Shown here: positions 1 to 8,362 of the stretch, piece after piece
How positions within the stretch are numbered: the stretch's first letter is position 1
Layout: the number at the start of each line of letters is the position of its first letter
NCBI GenBank assembly: GCA_003023725.1
Contig: PXYT01000002.1
Coordinates: forward strand, 116,261 to 180,260
From: Sulfobacillus benefaciens
Lineage (GTDB): Bacteria; Bacillota; Sulfobacillia; Sulfobacillales; Sulfobacillaceae
Direction: 5' to 3'
DNA: 64,000 nucleotides
Notes under the pieces: generated by a model
What the model saw: only the letters and a program-made list of their open reading frames with translations
Databases searched by the model: none
What the model was told of the DNA's origin: nothing
Program-made: the position numbers and the translations under genes

Positions 1-439
1 ACGTCTCCGCATTCAGATTTTTTCCACATACCGGACACAATCCCTGACACTCATCGCCACAAACCGGAGCATAAGGAATTGATGCCCCGAAAACATCCGC
101 CACGACTTCGTCGAGAAAAACTTTGTCTCCTTGAAAACGAAAAAAATCCTCATTTGGATCGCTCGCGCCAGGTTCTTCACGAAATTCTTCCGCCGCCGAA
201 AACGGTACGACCAAATCAAACGTTTCAAGGCACCGTGAACACACAGCTTCAACATGCCCTAAACCTTCTAGTTCCACAATCAAGGCTCGGCCGACATTTC
301 GCACTGTTACATCCATTTCCGCTGCTCCCCGCATGGGATAAGGAGAGCGTTCTTGCACCAGCTCCGGCCACTCTTCACAAAAATGCTTCGCTTCTTGGCG
401 ACCCACCCATTTCTTTACGTCGGAAACCCGGATATGCAT
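1..439 (-). CDS. yceD: YceD/DUF177 family protein, 3' end cut by window edge
   Basis: The frame is open from ATG at 439 to the window edge, giving 146 residues without a stop. It has the DUF177 pattern: a beta-rich N-terminal half, a VCSRCLETFD cysteine pair near residue 80, the acidic segment, and a C-terminal VCGDECQGLCPVCGKN double CxxC zinc-type motif. In Firmicutes this gene (B. subtilis ylbN) precedes rpmF and plsX, which would lie to the left outside the window. The family is tied to 23S rRNA/50S assembly in other bacteria and plants; that role is family knowledge. An AGGTGG ribosome site precedes the ATG, and a strong promoter lies 27 bases further up. The ylbK-ylbL genes to the right match the B. 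subtilis order. Confidence 0.85.
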   Translation of the reverse strand, partial: MHIRVSDVKKWVGRQEAKHFCEEWPELVQERSPYPMRGAAEMDVTVRNVGRALIVELEGLGHVEAVCSRCLETFDLVVPFSAAEEFREEPGASDPNEDFFRFQGDKVFLDEVVADVFGASIPYAPVCGDECQGLCPVCGKNLNAET

Positions 440-466
440 GCAACCCACCTCGCAAAACTCCAATGA

Positions 467-496
467 ATTATAGCCATTACCCACATTGTCTGTCAA
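467..496 (-). promoter_or_regulatory. Sigma-A-type promoter for yceD
   Basis: On the minus strand a perfect TTGACA (496-491) is followed after 18 bases by a perfect TATAAT (472-467). Transcription would start near 460, about 20 bases before the yceD ATG, so yceD and whatever follows form a separate unit from the ubiB-like genes. Confidence 0.75.
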
Positions 497-547
497 CTTT
501 TGCGTTCCCCGACTCCACCCCCTTTGTCCACTCTATTGTATCATGTT

Positions 548-2206
548 TCATAGATGCTTCTTGGTCACCGCCTCCACGAATACCCAGAGGACCAGTGACA
601 CCACCAAGAAAAAACCGACGTCCCCCACGGGAATGTCAGCTATCCGCCGAATGTGGTCCTCATACACCACGAATGCCGTTCCGAGCATGATGGCTCCGAG
701 CAACAAACTAAAAGCGAGTCGATTCACGAGTTTTTCCCAGTGGACCAAAATTTTCTCGATGTGCCTGTCCTCCACGACAACACGGAATTCCCCCCGCCCC
801 AGCGTACTTAATGCACTCGTGATGTCGCTGGGCCATTGTGAAACCAATTTGGGCCAATCCTTGACGGCATCCATTACCTGTTCACCCCACTCCGCCGGAT
901 TGACACGAGCCCATATAAGACGAGGGGCCAGTTTGCGTCCAATCTCCGCCAAAGACAGATGACTGTCCAACTGACGCACAACCCCGTCCGCGATAATGGC
1001 AGTACGAGCTAATAAGGTGTACTCGCCGGGAAGGCGGATGCGATATTTTTGGGCAACGTGAAGAAGATCAACAATAGCCTGACCCACATGGAAGTCTTGG
1101 AAGTCTCTATCATAATACCGGCGCCGCAACAGCTCCACATCATAGTAAAACCTTTCCGTATCCACGTAAGGCGGGGCCACGCCCATTGCCAGCAAAGCCC
1201 CGGCCACCTTGTCGGACCGGCCGTCGATGAGAGCGATAATTAAATCCAGTGACCGTTTTCGCATAGAAGGCGAAAACATGCCGACCAACCCCCAGTCCAA
1301 AAAGACAAGATCTCCATTGGCCATGACATGAACATTGCCCGGATGTGGGTCCGCATGAAACAAGCCCGCCATAAAGATTTGTCCATAAATCGCCAAAATA
1401 TAACGCTCGGCAATTTTCTTTGCGTCCAAGTTCATTGCCTGCAGCCGTCCGGTATCGGATATCTTTACGCCAACGAGTTCTTCCAGAACAAGAACATTCG
1501 GATGCGTCCACTCTGAAATGGGCAAAGGGACCCGGAAACTGGCTTCTGGTAAAGTTTTATGGGCGAGGGCTGTATAATGGGCTTCTGTCGTAAAGTCCAG
1601 CTCGTTGCGAAGTGCATCGATTAGTTCATCCACCACATGCTTTAAATCATACTGCCTGGCCCATTCGGTGCGTCTTACCGCTACATCCGCCAGACTTCTC
1701 AAAATGGCGAAATCGGCTTCACTGCGCCCCACAATTCCCGGTCTCCGGACTTTCACCACCACCCTGCGCCCTCCTTTGAGGGCGCCCCGGTGTACCTGTC
1801 CAATTGAGGCAGCCGCCAACGGCTCGGGGTCCAAGTCGTCCAGTACTTCCATAATGGGGCTGCGCCACGCATTTACCAGGATGTTTCGCACCTCCTCAAA
1901 GCTAAAAGGCGGGATATTGTCTTGGAGATGCGACAAAGCCTGGATCAAGGGCTTGGGAAGAAGGTCTGGGCGCGTTGACGCCAACTGCCCTAGTTTGATA
2001 TACGTTGGACCCAAATCGGCAAGGACCAGCACAAGACGTTGCGGCCAGCTTGCCCTTTTATCCGGCTGAAATTTCCCCAACAAGCGCGCGGACCAAGGGA
2101 GGTAGCGAGAAAGGCCTAAGCGGTCCAAGACCATAACGAAACCATGGCGGGCCAAAACGTCCGCGATTTCCCAGGTCCGGCGCAAGTGGTTCGGTCTAAT
2201 GTTCAT
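548..2206 (-). CDS. UbiB/ABC1/AarF-family atypical protein kinase
   Basis: 552 residues. Family motifs are in order: KLGQ at 71-74 (the KxGQ segment of the ABC1 fold), the alanine-rich loop AAASIGQVHR at 131-140, the VVKVRRPG lysine at about 152, DPHPGN at 286-291 and FLDWG at 302-306. Two hydrophobic helices end the protein (about 500-550), so it is probably membrane-anchored. In Proteobacteria UbiB supports ubiquinone synthesis. No quinone genes are nearby, so the substrate here is unknown. The ATG lies inside the last codons of the upstream 65-residue ORF (11-base overlap), which suggests translational coupling. Confidence 0.9.
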   Translation of the reverse strand: MNIRPNHLRRTWEIADVLARHGFVMVLDRLGLSRYLPWSARLLGKFQPDKRASWPQRLVLVLADLGPTYIKLGQLASTRPDLLPKPLIQALSHLQDNIPPFSFEEVRNILVNAWRSPIMEVLDDLDPEPLAAASIGQVHRGALKGGRRVVVKVRRPGIVGRSEADFAILRSLADVAVRRTEWARQYDLKHVVDELIDALRNELDFTTEAHYTALAHKTLPEASFRVPLPISEWTHPNVLVLEELVGVKISDTGRLQAMNLDAKKIAERYILAIYGQIFMAGLFHADPHPGNVHVMANGDLVFLDWGLVGMFSPSMRKRSLDLIIALIDGRSDKVAGALLAMGVAPPYVDTERFYYDVELLRRRYYDRDFQDFHVGQAIVDLLHVAQKYRIRLPGEYTLLARTAIIADGVVRQLDSHLSLAEIGRKLAPRLIWARVNPAEWGEQVMDAVKDWPKLVSQWPSDITSALSTLGRGEFRVVVEDRHIEKILVHWEKLVNRLAFSLLLGAIMLGTAFVVYEDHIRRIADIPVGDVGFFLVVSLVLWVFVEAVTKKHL

Positions 2207-2393
2207 GGGCCTTCTCTTGCATCATAATTCCCCGCGTCCCTGCGAGCCTTTTCACTACCTGGTCAAGCACCACCGCATGGTCCTGCATCGCAACTATTTC
2301 GCCAGCATTCATCGTCTCGCGCGCAGACAACAAATGGTCCCAATCCGCATGGAAGCGTCCTTCATCACTTGTTGCCGCTCCCTTTATTTCCAT
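2196..2393 (-). CDS. Small hypothetical protein, 65 aa, coupled to the UbiB-like kinase
   Basis: Starting at ATG 2393 the frame encodes 65 residues, largely helical and charged, with a pattern suggesting a coiled coil in the middle. I do not recognise a family. It overlaps the 3' end of the 200-residue gene by 29 bases and the start of the kinase gene by 11 bases, so all three are likely one transcript translated in sequence. An upstream extension of the frame to 2447 is possible, but it lies within the preceding gene and has no better ribosome site. Confidence 0.5.
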   Translation of the reverse strand: MEIKGAATSDEGRFHADWDHLLSARETMNAGEIVAMQDHAVVLDQVVKRLAGTRGIMMQEKAHEH

Positions 2394-2967
2394 GGCCCAA
2401 CACAAGCTCGATTTTTTTTGCGATTTCCTGACTCTGCCGAATAACACTGCGCAATTTGCGGAGATTAGTCTCCAATTCCTGACTCAATTCATATTGAGCC
2501 TGTGTCAGGACTTGAGCGACAGTTTGTTCCGTGCTCCCAGACACTTTGGGTTGTACGGTCGCCCGTTTGGACTTGCGGCTCTCACCCACCTGAGAACTGC
2601 TGGAAGCATGGGACGAACCCGAAGACGAACGGGAATTTCCCTGGGAACCAGACGACTTGGTGGTGTCTTTGGATTTTGCTTGCCCGGCTTCGCGGGATGA
2701 GGACTGGGCACCGGATTTTTCACCCTCGCTCCCGTTTCGGTTTCCTTGCACATCCAAAAGTTCTTGGTGAATAATTTTACGCAATGCTTTAAGGCCCTTG
2801 GCACCATCCCTTGGGGATGACGATTGGTGATCGGATTTTTGGCCTGATGAGGCGAACTTCCCGTCTTGCGCCGAATTCTCACTGATCGTAATACGATTAA
2901 GTTCTTGCCGGACCATTTCACGCAAAGACTGTTCATTATGGCCCGGCCCGGGGTCTTGTGTGCCCAT
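2365..2967 (-). CDS. Hypothetical Ser-rich protein with terminal helices, 200 aa
   Basis: ATG at 2967 follows GGGAGGGTAGCT, a good ribosome site. Two similar short helices occur near the N-terminus (LREMVRQELNRI at about 15-26 and LRKIIHQELLDV at about 62-73). A long serine-, glycine- and lysine-rich disordered middle follows (about 78-140), then a C-terminal amphipathic coiled coil (about 150-190). This layout recalls phasin-like or scaffold proteins, but no family is recognised. It is the first gene of a three-gene unit with the 65-aa ORF and the UbiB-like kinase. Confidence 0.65.
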   Translation of the reverse strand: MGTQDPGPGHNEQSLREMVRQELNRITISENSAQDGKFASSGQKSDHQSSSPRDGAKGLKALRKIIHQELLDVQGNRNGSEGEKSGAQSSSREAGQAKSKDTTKSSGSQGNSRSSSGSSHASSSSQVGESRKSKRATVQPKVSGSTEQTVAQVLTQAQYELSQELETNLRKLRSVIRQSQEIAKKIELVLGHGNKGSGNK

Positions 2968-3028
2968 AGCTACCCTCCCAGAGTCTGTGTCGCTAGTAGT
3001 ATGGGATAAATGCGGCGGACCTATGCCC

Positions 3029-4042
3029 TTAGGTGGCAGAGCCTTGAAGATCGTGCAGAGCCTGAGTGAGATTGGTTACGGGGTAAATTTTCATCCCGTA
3101 CCCTTTCCGTTTATTCATCGCTTCGGCTTTGGCGTAATTTGCCTTCGGACAAAGAAATATCGTAGCTCCGGCACGGTGAACCGTAATCACCTTCTGTGCA
3201 ACTCCTCCGATTTCCACGACCTTCCCCGACGGGGTAATTTCGCCAGTCCCGGCAATATTTCGCCCTTTAGCCAGATTGGTTCCGGTAATTTGGGAATAGA
3301 CTTCCAAAGCAAACATCATTCCAGCGCTGGGACCGCCAATTTTACCGCTGTTAATACTCACCGGACGAGGAATAACCGGTTTCTGCAAAGCCGTGATTAC
3401 CACCCCAATGGCCGGCGCCGTATCCTGGGGGATGTGCATGGTGCGGATAGGCACCACCTTCGTTTGGTTATGGTATTTGACGGTAAACGGAACAACTTCC
3501 CCAAATTTAAAGTCCTTTTGCATAATGCCATGCACCTGAGTAGGGCTGGTGATGGGATAGGGTCCGATCTTGGTAATAAGATCCCCAGGCTTCAGTTTCC
3601 CCTTGGCATTGCCATTTTTCATAACCGATACCACAAGCGCTCCGGGCACCGTTTTAACATAAGCGTGAAGTCCAGCCAGCCGCTCCCCTGCAACTTCAGC
3701 CGACAACTGGCTGTTTGTCATCAGGTTCACATTGTACTGGATATACTGTTTCATGCTTAAGCCGCCCATGGCATAACTAGCCTTCAGCAGTTCCACATTG
3801 GGGTCAAGACGGGATCCTAAATACGTGAGTTCATTGACAGGAGCAATGCCAACCGCCACCATGTACAAATTCCCCTTATTGTTCTGTTTTCCGCCTTTGA
3901 CCTTGACCATTTGCGCCAGATTGCCGGTCACACCAGGATAAACCACAATATACGGGGTAGGAATGAACCATAATACAATGGCCGCCACAATTAATACAAC
4001 AAAACTCCAGATGATCCATTTCAGGGATTTTCGTTTGGTCAT
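3029..4042 (-). CDS. ylbL: YlbL-type PDZ and Lon-like serine protease
   Basis: 337 residues. There is one N-terminal membrane helix (about 8-30), a PDZ domain (about 110-195), then a Lon-type (S16) proteolytic domain. The catalytic Ser is in GGPSAG (Ser239) and the paired Lys in GGVAQKV (Lys284), so the Ser-Lys dyad is intact. Unlike true Lon there is no AAA+ domain. In B. subtilis YlbL is a membrane-bound protease linked to control of the DNA-damage division inhibitor YneA. The start overlaps the stop of the ylbK homologue by four bases, and gene order ylbK-ylbL matches B. subtilis. Confidence 0.9.
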   Translation of the reverse strand: MTKRKSLKWIIWSFVVLIVAAIVLWFIPTPYIVVYPGVTGNLAQMVKVKGGKQNNKGNLYMVAVGIAPVNELTYLGSRLDPNVELLKASYAMGGLSMKQYIQYNVNLMTNSQLSAEVAGERLAGLHAYVKTVPGALVVSVMKNGNAKGKLKPGDLITKIGPYPITSPTQVHGIMQKDFKFGEVVPFTVKYHNQTKVVPIRTMHIPQDTAPAIGVVITALQKPVIPRPVSINSGKIGGPSAGMMFALEVYSQITGTNLAKGRNIAGTGEITPSGKVVEIGGVAQKVITVHRAGATIFLCPKANYAKAEAMNKRKGYGMKIYPVTNLTQALHDLQGSAT

Positions 4043-4854
4043 TGTATGCCTCCTTGTTCGGTGTCCTTGTGGGATATGGCATCCGATTCACCGTAAAGCC
4101 TGTGTAAAATTAACGGAATAGCCCTCTCACCCGCTTCCTCTCCCGCCCGGATTAATTCTTCCACATGGCTGACATGGGCATCGCGGGTAAAACCCACACG
4201 CGGTTCGATCACGACATCGGCATCCACAGGCTGATAACGCCGTAGCTCTCGTACCATAATATCAAATGTCTGGAATAGGACATCAAACATCGAATTTACT
4301 TGTGGAGCCAAATCCACCCCAACGTCAACAGCGACCACCAGACTGTTCGGAATCGTCTTGGCCACGTTGACCGGCACCCGGTTAATCACACCACCGTCGA
4401 CCAGTATCCGCCCGTCCATAACCACCGGACTGAAAATCCCCGGTATCGACGCGGTGGCGCGAATGGCTTGCGCTAAGGGGCCGGATTTCAATACGACCTC
4501 GGTTCCCTTTTCAATGTCCACAGCCACTACTAGCAAGGGAGGATGACAGTCCTCGAACGATTTTCCCTGGGTGAACAAATTTATGAGTCCCTCTAGTTTT
4601 TTTCCCGCCAGAAGCCCCATCCGGGACACAGAAAAGTCTATCCAGTGGCTCCGTCGTATCCCCTTGACAATATTTTCAATCATTTCGCCCGAATAGCCGC
4701 TTGCATAAAGCGCTCCGATTACTCCACCCATGCTTGACCCGGCTATTCCCGCAATAGGGATATGATGGCGCTCCAGGACTTTTAGCACCCCAATGTGGGC
4801 CAATCCCCGGGCTCCCCCCGACGACAGCGCCAATGCTATTCCCTGTGTTTTCAT
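4039..4854 (-). CDS. ylbK: Patatin-like phospholipase family protein (YlbK/RssA)
   Basis: The protein carries the patatin oxyanion motif SSGGARG, the GSSMG nucleophile elbow and the DGG catalytic aspartate (VDGGVINR), so the Ser-Asp dyad is complete. The start is uncertain. Family members begin a few residues before the first motif, which points to ATG 4854, but its nearest GGGAGG lies about 17 bases upstream. The frame also extends to a GTG at 4953 with no clear ribosome site, adding 33 residues without family similarity. In B. subtilis the neighbour on the upstream side is ylbJ, which is absent here as an intact gene. Confidence 0.85.
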   Translation of the reverse strand: MKTQGIALALSSGGARGLAHIGVLKVLERHHIPIAGIAGSSMGGVIGALYASGYSGEMIENIVKGIRRSHWIDFSVSRMGLLAGKKLEGLINLFTQGKSFEDCHPPLLVVAVDIEKGTEVVLKSGPLAQAIRATASIPGIFSPVVMDGRILVDGGVINRVPVNVAKTIPNSLVVAVDVGVDLAPQVNSMFDVLFQTFDIMVRELRRYQPVDADVVIEPRVGFTRDAHVSHVEELIRAGEEAGERAIPLILHRLYGESDAISHKDTEQGGIQ

Positions 4855-4953
4855 CGGGTTAGACGCCTGCACCTCCCGAAACAATACCCCAAAAAGTCGC
4901 CCGTAACGGGTATTTTGCCGTGCGATTGGGGGATGTTCTGTCAATTGAAACAC

Positions 4954-5690
4954 TTATTCCCGTGAAGCGGGAAACAAAGCGGGTAACACTGCTAGGCCAA
5001 TACATTTAAAAAACTCGCCCAATCCGTCTTGGGCTATCATCCCGCCGTTTTCCTCATCACTCTGGGAGTGTCGATTCCCTTGCACCATATCTGCAGCCCT
5101 GGTCGTCATTCGATCTTGTATTGGTGGGATATCATGGTTTAGCCTGACTTCCGCCGTTATTGCTGGTCTTGCGTCATTACCCGTCACACCGACCGGACGC
5201 TTCCCCGTTTTAGTGTGGTACTTAAGACTACCACTACTTTACCCATTGTTCCCCTTTACATGGCTCAACAACAATACTCGGAAAAGAACAATTATTTCGC
5301 CCTACCCTCCCATCCGGCAATTTTGTGCAATCCCTTAATCTTTTCCCACGAACATCCTATTCTTGCCATGGATGCCGTGTCCCTCTTAACCGCCATATTC
5401 CTGGAACACTCTCAGCTGTTTTGCAGGCCATGAATCTGACCTCGACCGGCTCCGGATTGCTGGCACCAGAGCAAACCTTGTCTATTCCGGCCACCCGTCT
5501 TATGATCGCGACGAAACCGGTTATTCCTGGTGTTTCCTATTCCTGCCTCTGGCTTCAAGTGCCCGCATTGCTCATAAGCGACAGGGGTTTTCTTATTATC
5601 ACCCTGGCCATTGCGCGAAAGATCGGACCCCGTTGTTGAAAAATCTCTTCGTGGCACATCTCTGGCGCCGCAACGCGGCTGTTGTCGGCG
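4954..5690. other. 737-bp gap without an intact gene, at the ylbJ position
   Basis: No frame longer than about 125 codons is open here on either strand, and those that exist lack ribosome sites. The flanks are coaD plus a coiled-coil gene on one side and ylbK-ylbL on the other. In B. subtilis exactly this interval holds ylbJ, a sporulation membrane protein of roughly 400 residues. Short hydrophobic minus-strand pieces such as FFKCIGLAVLPALF (just before ylbK) could be remnants of such a gene. The frames are broken too often to be sure, so this is a possible decayed ylbJ, by position only. Confidence 0.3.
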
Positions 5691-6155
5691 CTACTCCTTG
5701 CGCAATTCCACCCGATTGGATTCGAGATTCTCACTAACTTGGTGTAATTCCGCCACCAACCTGGCCAGAATTTCATCCGCATAAGCCCGGGCCCCTTTGT
5801 GAATCTCGCGTGCTGTAATCCGCGCCTGTTCAACTATTTGGTCCGCCTTTCTCCTGGCTTCCTGCAGCACCTCTGATTCGTTGGACAACTTTTCAACCTG
5901 TCCTTGAGCTTGGATCACGAGGATATCGGCTTGTTCTCCCGCCTCACGCAGGATCCGGTCTCGCTCTTGAATGATCCACCGAGCCTGTTTAATTTCTTCG
6001 GGAAGAATATGTTGAATCTGTGTAATTAATGTGGTGAGTTGTGCCTCATCAATCAACACCCGGCCTGTCCACGGTAGATGCCGCGACTGGCGGATAAGAT
6101 CGTGAAAGCGGTCCAAGAGAACGCCTAACTCCGATATCATGGGTTCATTGGTCAT
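5691..6155 (-). CDS. Coiled-coil protein resembling ATP synthase subunit b / DivIVA type
   Basis: 154 residues, almost wholly helical. Residues about 60-145 have the alanine- and glutamate-rich heptads typical of the b-subunit stalk family, for example EARRKADQIVEQARITAREI. There is no N-terminal membrane helix, so it is not a functional Fo b subunit. Many Firmicutes carry such an ATPase-b-like gene directly after coaD. Its start overlaps the coaD stop by four bases (ATGA), showing cotranslation. The role is unknown; a scaffold role is a guess. Confidence 0.7.
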   Translation of the reverse strand: MTNEPMISELGVLLDRFHDLIRQSRHLPWTGRVLIDEAQLTTLITQIQHILPEEIKQARWIIQERDRILREAGEQADILVIQAQGQVEKLSNESEVLQEARRKADQIVEQARITAREIHKGARAYADEILARLVAELHQVSENLESNRVELRKE

Positions 6156-6649
6156 ACTGATCCTCGGTTTCTGTTGAATTTTTGGACTAACTGGGACTCC
6201 ACGTGGGGAGGAACCAGATTCTTTAACTCAGCGCCGTAGGAAGCGAGCTCCTTGATCAGCGTTGAGCTTAAATAAGAGTATTTCTCTCCCGTAAGAATAA
6301 ATATCGTTTCCAGGTTTGGAGCCATTTTTTTGTTCATCAGCGCTATCTGAAACTCGTAATCAAAATCCAATACCGCACGCAATCCGCGCACAATCGCATC
6401 AACGCCCCGCTTTTGGGCGTAGCGCACCAGGAGATCCTCACTGCGTTCTATAATAACATTGGGAATATGCTTCGTGGATTCACGCACCATCTGTAAACGT
6501 TCGGAGTCAGAAAACAAAGGGGTTTTGGCTGTATTTACAAAGACCGCCACAATCAGCGTATCAAACAGTTTGGCCGCCCGTTCGATAACATCGACATGGC
6601 CTAGATGAATGGGATCAAAAGAACCTGGATAGACTGCAAGCCTTTCCAT
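6152..6649 (-). CDS. coaD: Phosphopantetheine adenylyltransferase
   Basis: CoaD joins ATP and 4'-phosphopantetheine to make dephospho-CoA, the fourth step of CoA synthesis. The nucleotidyltransferase HxGH motif is present (HLGH, residues 15-18), the N-terminus YPGSFDPIHLGH is classic, and SSTLIKE near residue 128 matches the family ISSTxIRE signature. 165 residues is normal length. ATG 6649 is chosen over GTG 6652 because GGGAGG is six bases before it. The gene follows rsmD at 36 bases, as ylbH-coaD do in B. subtilis. coaBC, the previous pathway enzyme, is also in this window near 55 kb. Confidence 0.95.
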   Translation of the reverse strand: MERLAVYPGSFDPIHLGHVDVIERAAKLFDTLIVAVFVNTAKTPLFSDSERLQMVRESTKHIPNVIIERSEDLLVRYAQKRGVDAIVRGLRAVLDFDYEFQIALMNKKMAPNLETIFILTGEKYSYLSSTLIKELASYGAELKNLVPPHVESQLVQKFNRNRGSV

Positions 6650-6685
6650 CACTGTCCTCCCTTCGACGCCGCCTGTAATGAGAGC

Positions 6686-7237
6686 TCACGGCACTATCTC
6701 CCATGTCCAGTAACTCAACATCGTCCCGCCATATTTTCGCTGCCTCCGCAAAACAAGATTCTCGAACGGACCAAAGTCTCTTCCGGTGGGATGTTCAACC
6801 AACAAGGTTCCGCCATGGTCCAGCAGCGCCGACAAGCTCCGGCGGATCACCTCTGTCACTCCTTCACGCCACGGCGGGTCACAAACAATTAAATCAAAGA
6901 TTCGGTTTTGTTCCAATAACTCCGTTACCGCCCGTTCAGCCGTAACGGGCCACAACTCCGCCCATTGCTGTACAGCGAGAATCGCAATATTGGTGCGGAT
7001 TGAAGCTTGGGCCTGCCGATTGGGTTCAACAAACAGACAATCTTGTGCCCCCCACGAAAGGCTCTCCAGTCCCATCGCTCCGCTTCCGGCATACAGATCA
7101 AGTACACGTGCTCCAGCCAGACGGTCCTTAAGGCTATTAAACGCCGCCTCCCGTACCCGTTCTCCGGTTGGACGTGTAAAGTGCCCCCCGGGAGCCATGA
7201 TTCGCCGTCCCGACAGCTCTCCTCCAACGATACGAAT
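6686..7237 (-). CDS. rsmD: 16S rRNA (guanine966-N2)-methyltransferase, probable ATT start
   Basis: The SAM-binding motif DLYAGSGAMGLE and the catalytic DPPW (VCDPPW, about residue 120) identify RsmD, which methylates G966 of 16S rRNA. The first standard start codon is ATG 7198. However, the 13 codons upstream read IRIVGGELSGRRI, the near-universal N-terminus of the family (M-R-I/V-I-x-G-x-x-x-G-R). They open with ATT at 7235-7237, ten bases after GAAAGGG; a stop lies just upstream and no ATG, GTG or TTG falls between. I therefore place the start at this ATT, as in infC; a sequence error is the other explanation. Confidence 0.85.
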   Translation of the reverse strand: MRIVGGELSGRRIMAPGGHFTRPTGERVREAAFNSLKDRLAGARVLDLYAGSGAMGLESLSWGAQDCLFVEPNRQAQASIRTNIAILAVQQWAELWPVTAERAVTELLEQNRIFDLIVCDPPWREGVTEVIRRSLSALLDHGGTLLVEHPTGRDFGPFENLVLRRQRKYGGTMLSYWTWEIVP

Positions 7238-7309
7238 CCGTACAACGCCCTTTCTTCCCTAATACATTTAGGAACTGATTGCACTGCCAGTATACCATTG
7301 ACCTGTCCC

Positions 7310-8056
7310 CTATTGCATCTTCATCAATTGCGAGACGGTAACGAAGCGGTATCCGCGCAATCTCAGATCTTTGAGTATGATTGGCAACGCCTCAATCGTC
7401 TGCTGCCGGTTTGAACCCCCGTCATGGAACAGCACAATGTCCCCCGGCTGAATGTGGCTGAGAACCCGACTGACGATTGTTTGCACCCCGGGGTTGGACC
7501 AGTCCCGAGTATCTTCCGTCCATGACCACATGACCATATGCAAATGGGCCGACCGGGCAGCCTCAAGCACTGTGCGGTTGTATGTCCCGTATGGGGTGCG
7601 CAGCAAAGTTGGCGTGATACCTGTCGCTTCTTTTATCACATGGTTCGCCTTGTTCAAGTCCGCCACGTCTTCACGCAGAGTGTGCCGGGCTAAATTGATA
7701 TGGCTGTAGGTATGATTACCGACTTCCATCTTGTCCCGAATTTCCTGGCGAACGATTTGGGGGTTGCGAACCACCTGTTGTCCAACGACGAAAAACGTGG
7801 CCACGGCATGATTTGACGTTAATATGTGAAGAATTTTGGGAGTGGACGACTTCCAGGGTCCATCGTCAAATGTCAGCGCCACCGCCTTTTGTGCGGTTTT
7901 CACATACCAGGTAATATGAGGATTGGTTCCCCCTCGCAGAGAAACTGCCTCGCTTCGATGCCATTGCACCATCCCCGAAAGCAAAAGCATAACAGCCAGA
8001 ATGAGTTTCCAGTGGGGATAAAAACGCCGCAGTGATATGGTAAAGAACCCCGTCAT
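7310..8056 (-). CDS. Polysaccharide deacetylase (NodB domain), membrane anchored
   Basis: 248 residues from ATG 8056. One N-terminal hydrophobic helix (about 16-30) precedes a NodB/CE4 domain: LTFDDGPW holds the catalytic Asp and metal Asp (64-65), HTYSH gives the two metal histidines (115, 119), RTPYG the catalytic arginine segment, and FHDGG the last motif. These enzymes deacetylate N-acetylglucosamine in peptidoglycan or related polymers outside the membrane. In spore formers PdaA/PdaB-type members act on the cortex, but which subtype this is cannot be read from sequence alone. The ATG overlaps the stop of the yqhV-like gene (ATGA), so translation is coupled. Confidence 0.85.
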   Translation of the reverse strand: MTGFFTISLRRFYPHWKLILAVMLLLSGMVQWHRSEAVSLRGGTNPHITWYVKTAQKAVALTFDDGPWKSSTPKILHILTSNHAVATFFVVGQQVVRNPQIVRQEIRDKMEVGNHTYSHINLARHTLREDVADLNKANHVIKEATGITPTLLRTPYGTYNRTVLEAARSAHLHMVMWSWTEDTRDWSNPGVQTIVSRVLSHIQPGDIVLFHDGGSNRQQTIEALPIILKDLRLRGYRFVTVSQLMKMQ

Positions 8057-8322
8057 CGCGTCGTGCCCCACAGAATCATGACCACTCCTGCCCCAATCCA
8101 AGCGATTTTGCTAAAGGAGATATTACTCGCAGTGAGTCCCGCGATGCCGAGAAGCATCGTCGAGGTCAAAACAATGGGACCGGCCAGGCCTAAAAAACCG
8201 TTAATTCTCACAGCCATATCGAGCCGTTGGTAGTGCCACATGAAGAGTGCCCCAGTCAATTCGATACTCGCGGAAATTAATCGAATCAAGACCATCCCTT
8301 TCAAATACAAATCGCTCGACAT
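8053..8322 (-). CDS. yqhV: YqhV family (DUF2619) membrane protein
   Basis: About 89 residues with three hydrophobic segments. The pattern RLISASIELTGALFMW followed by AVRINGFLGLAGP matches the YqhV family, known from spore formers where the gene sits near spoIIIA. Function is unknown. ATG 8322 has AGGAGG about ten bases upstream; ATG 8331 is only two bases from the same site and so is less likely. It is coupled by ATGA to the deacetylase. Confidence 0.7.
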   Translation of the reverse strand: MSSDLYLKGMVLIRLISASIELTGALFMWHYQRLDMAVRINGFLGLAGPIVLTSTMLLGIAGLTASNISFSKIAWIGAGVVMILWGTTR

Positions 8323-8362
8323 AACATTCATTCCTCCTGTCCGGTTTTCTTGGTCGGCCTTT

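Noticed and set aside
79..962. Long plus-strand frames opposite yceD and the UbiB-like kinase
   Set aside because: They are antisense to two well-supported genes, lack ribosome sites and have no family features.
5325..5639. 104-codon plus-strand frame in the ylbJ gap
   Set aside because: No ribosome site, and its hydrophobic stretches are interrupted by stops on both sides. Not enough for a gene call.
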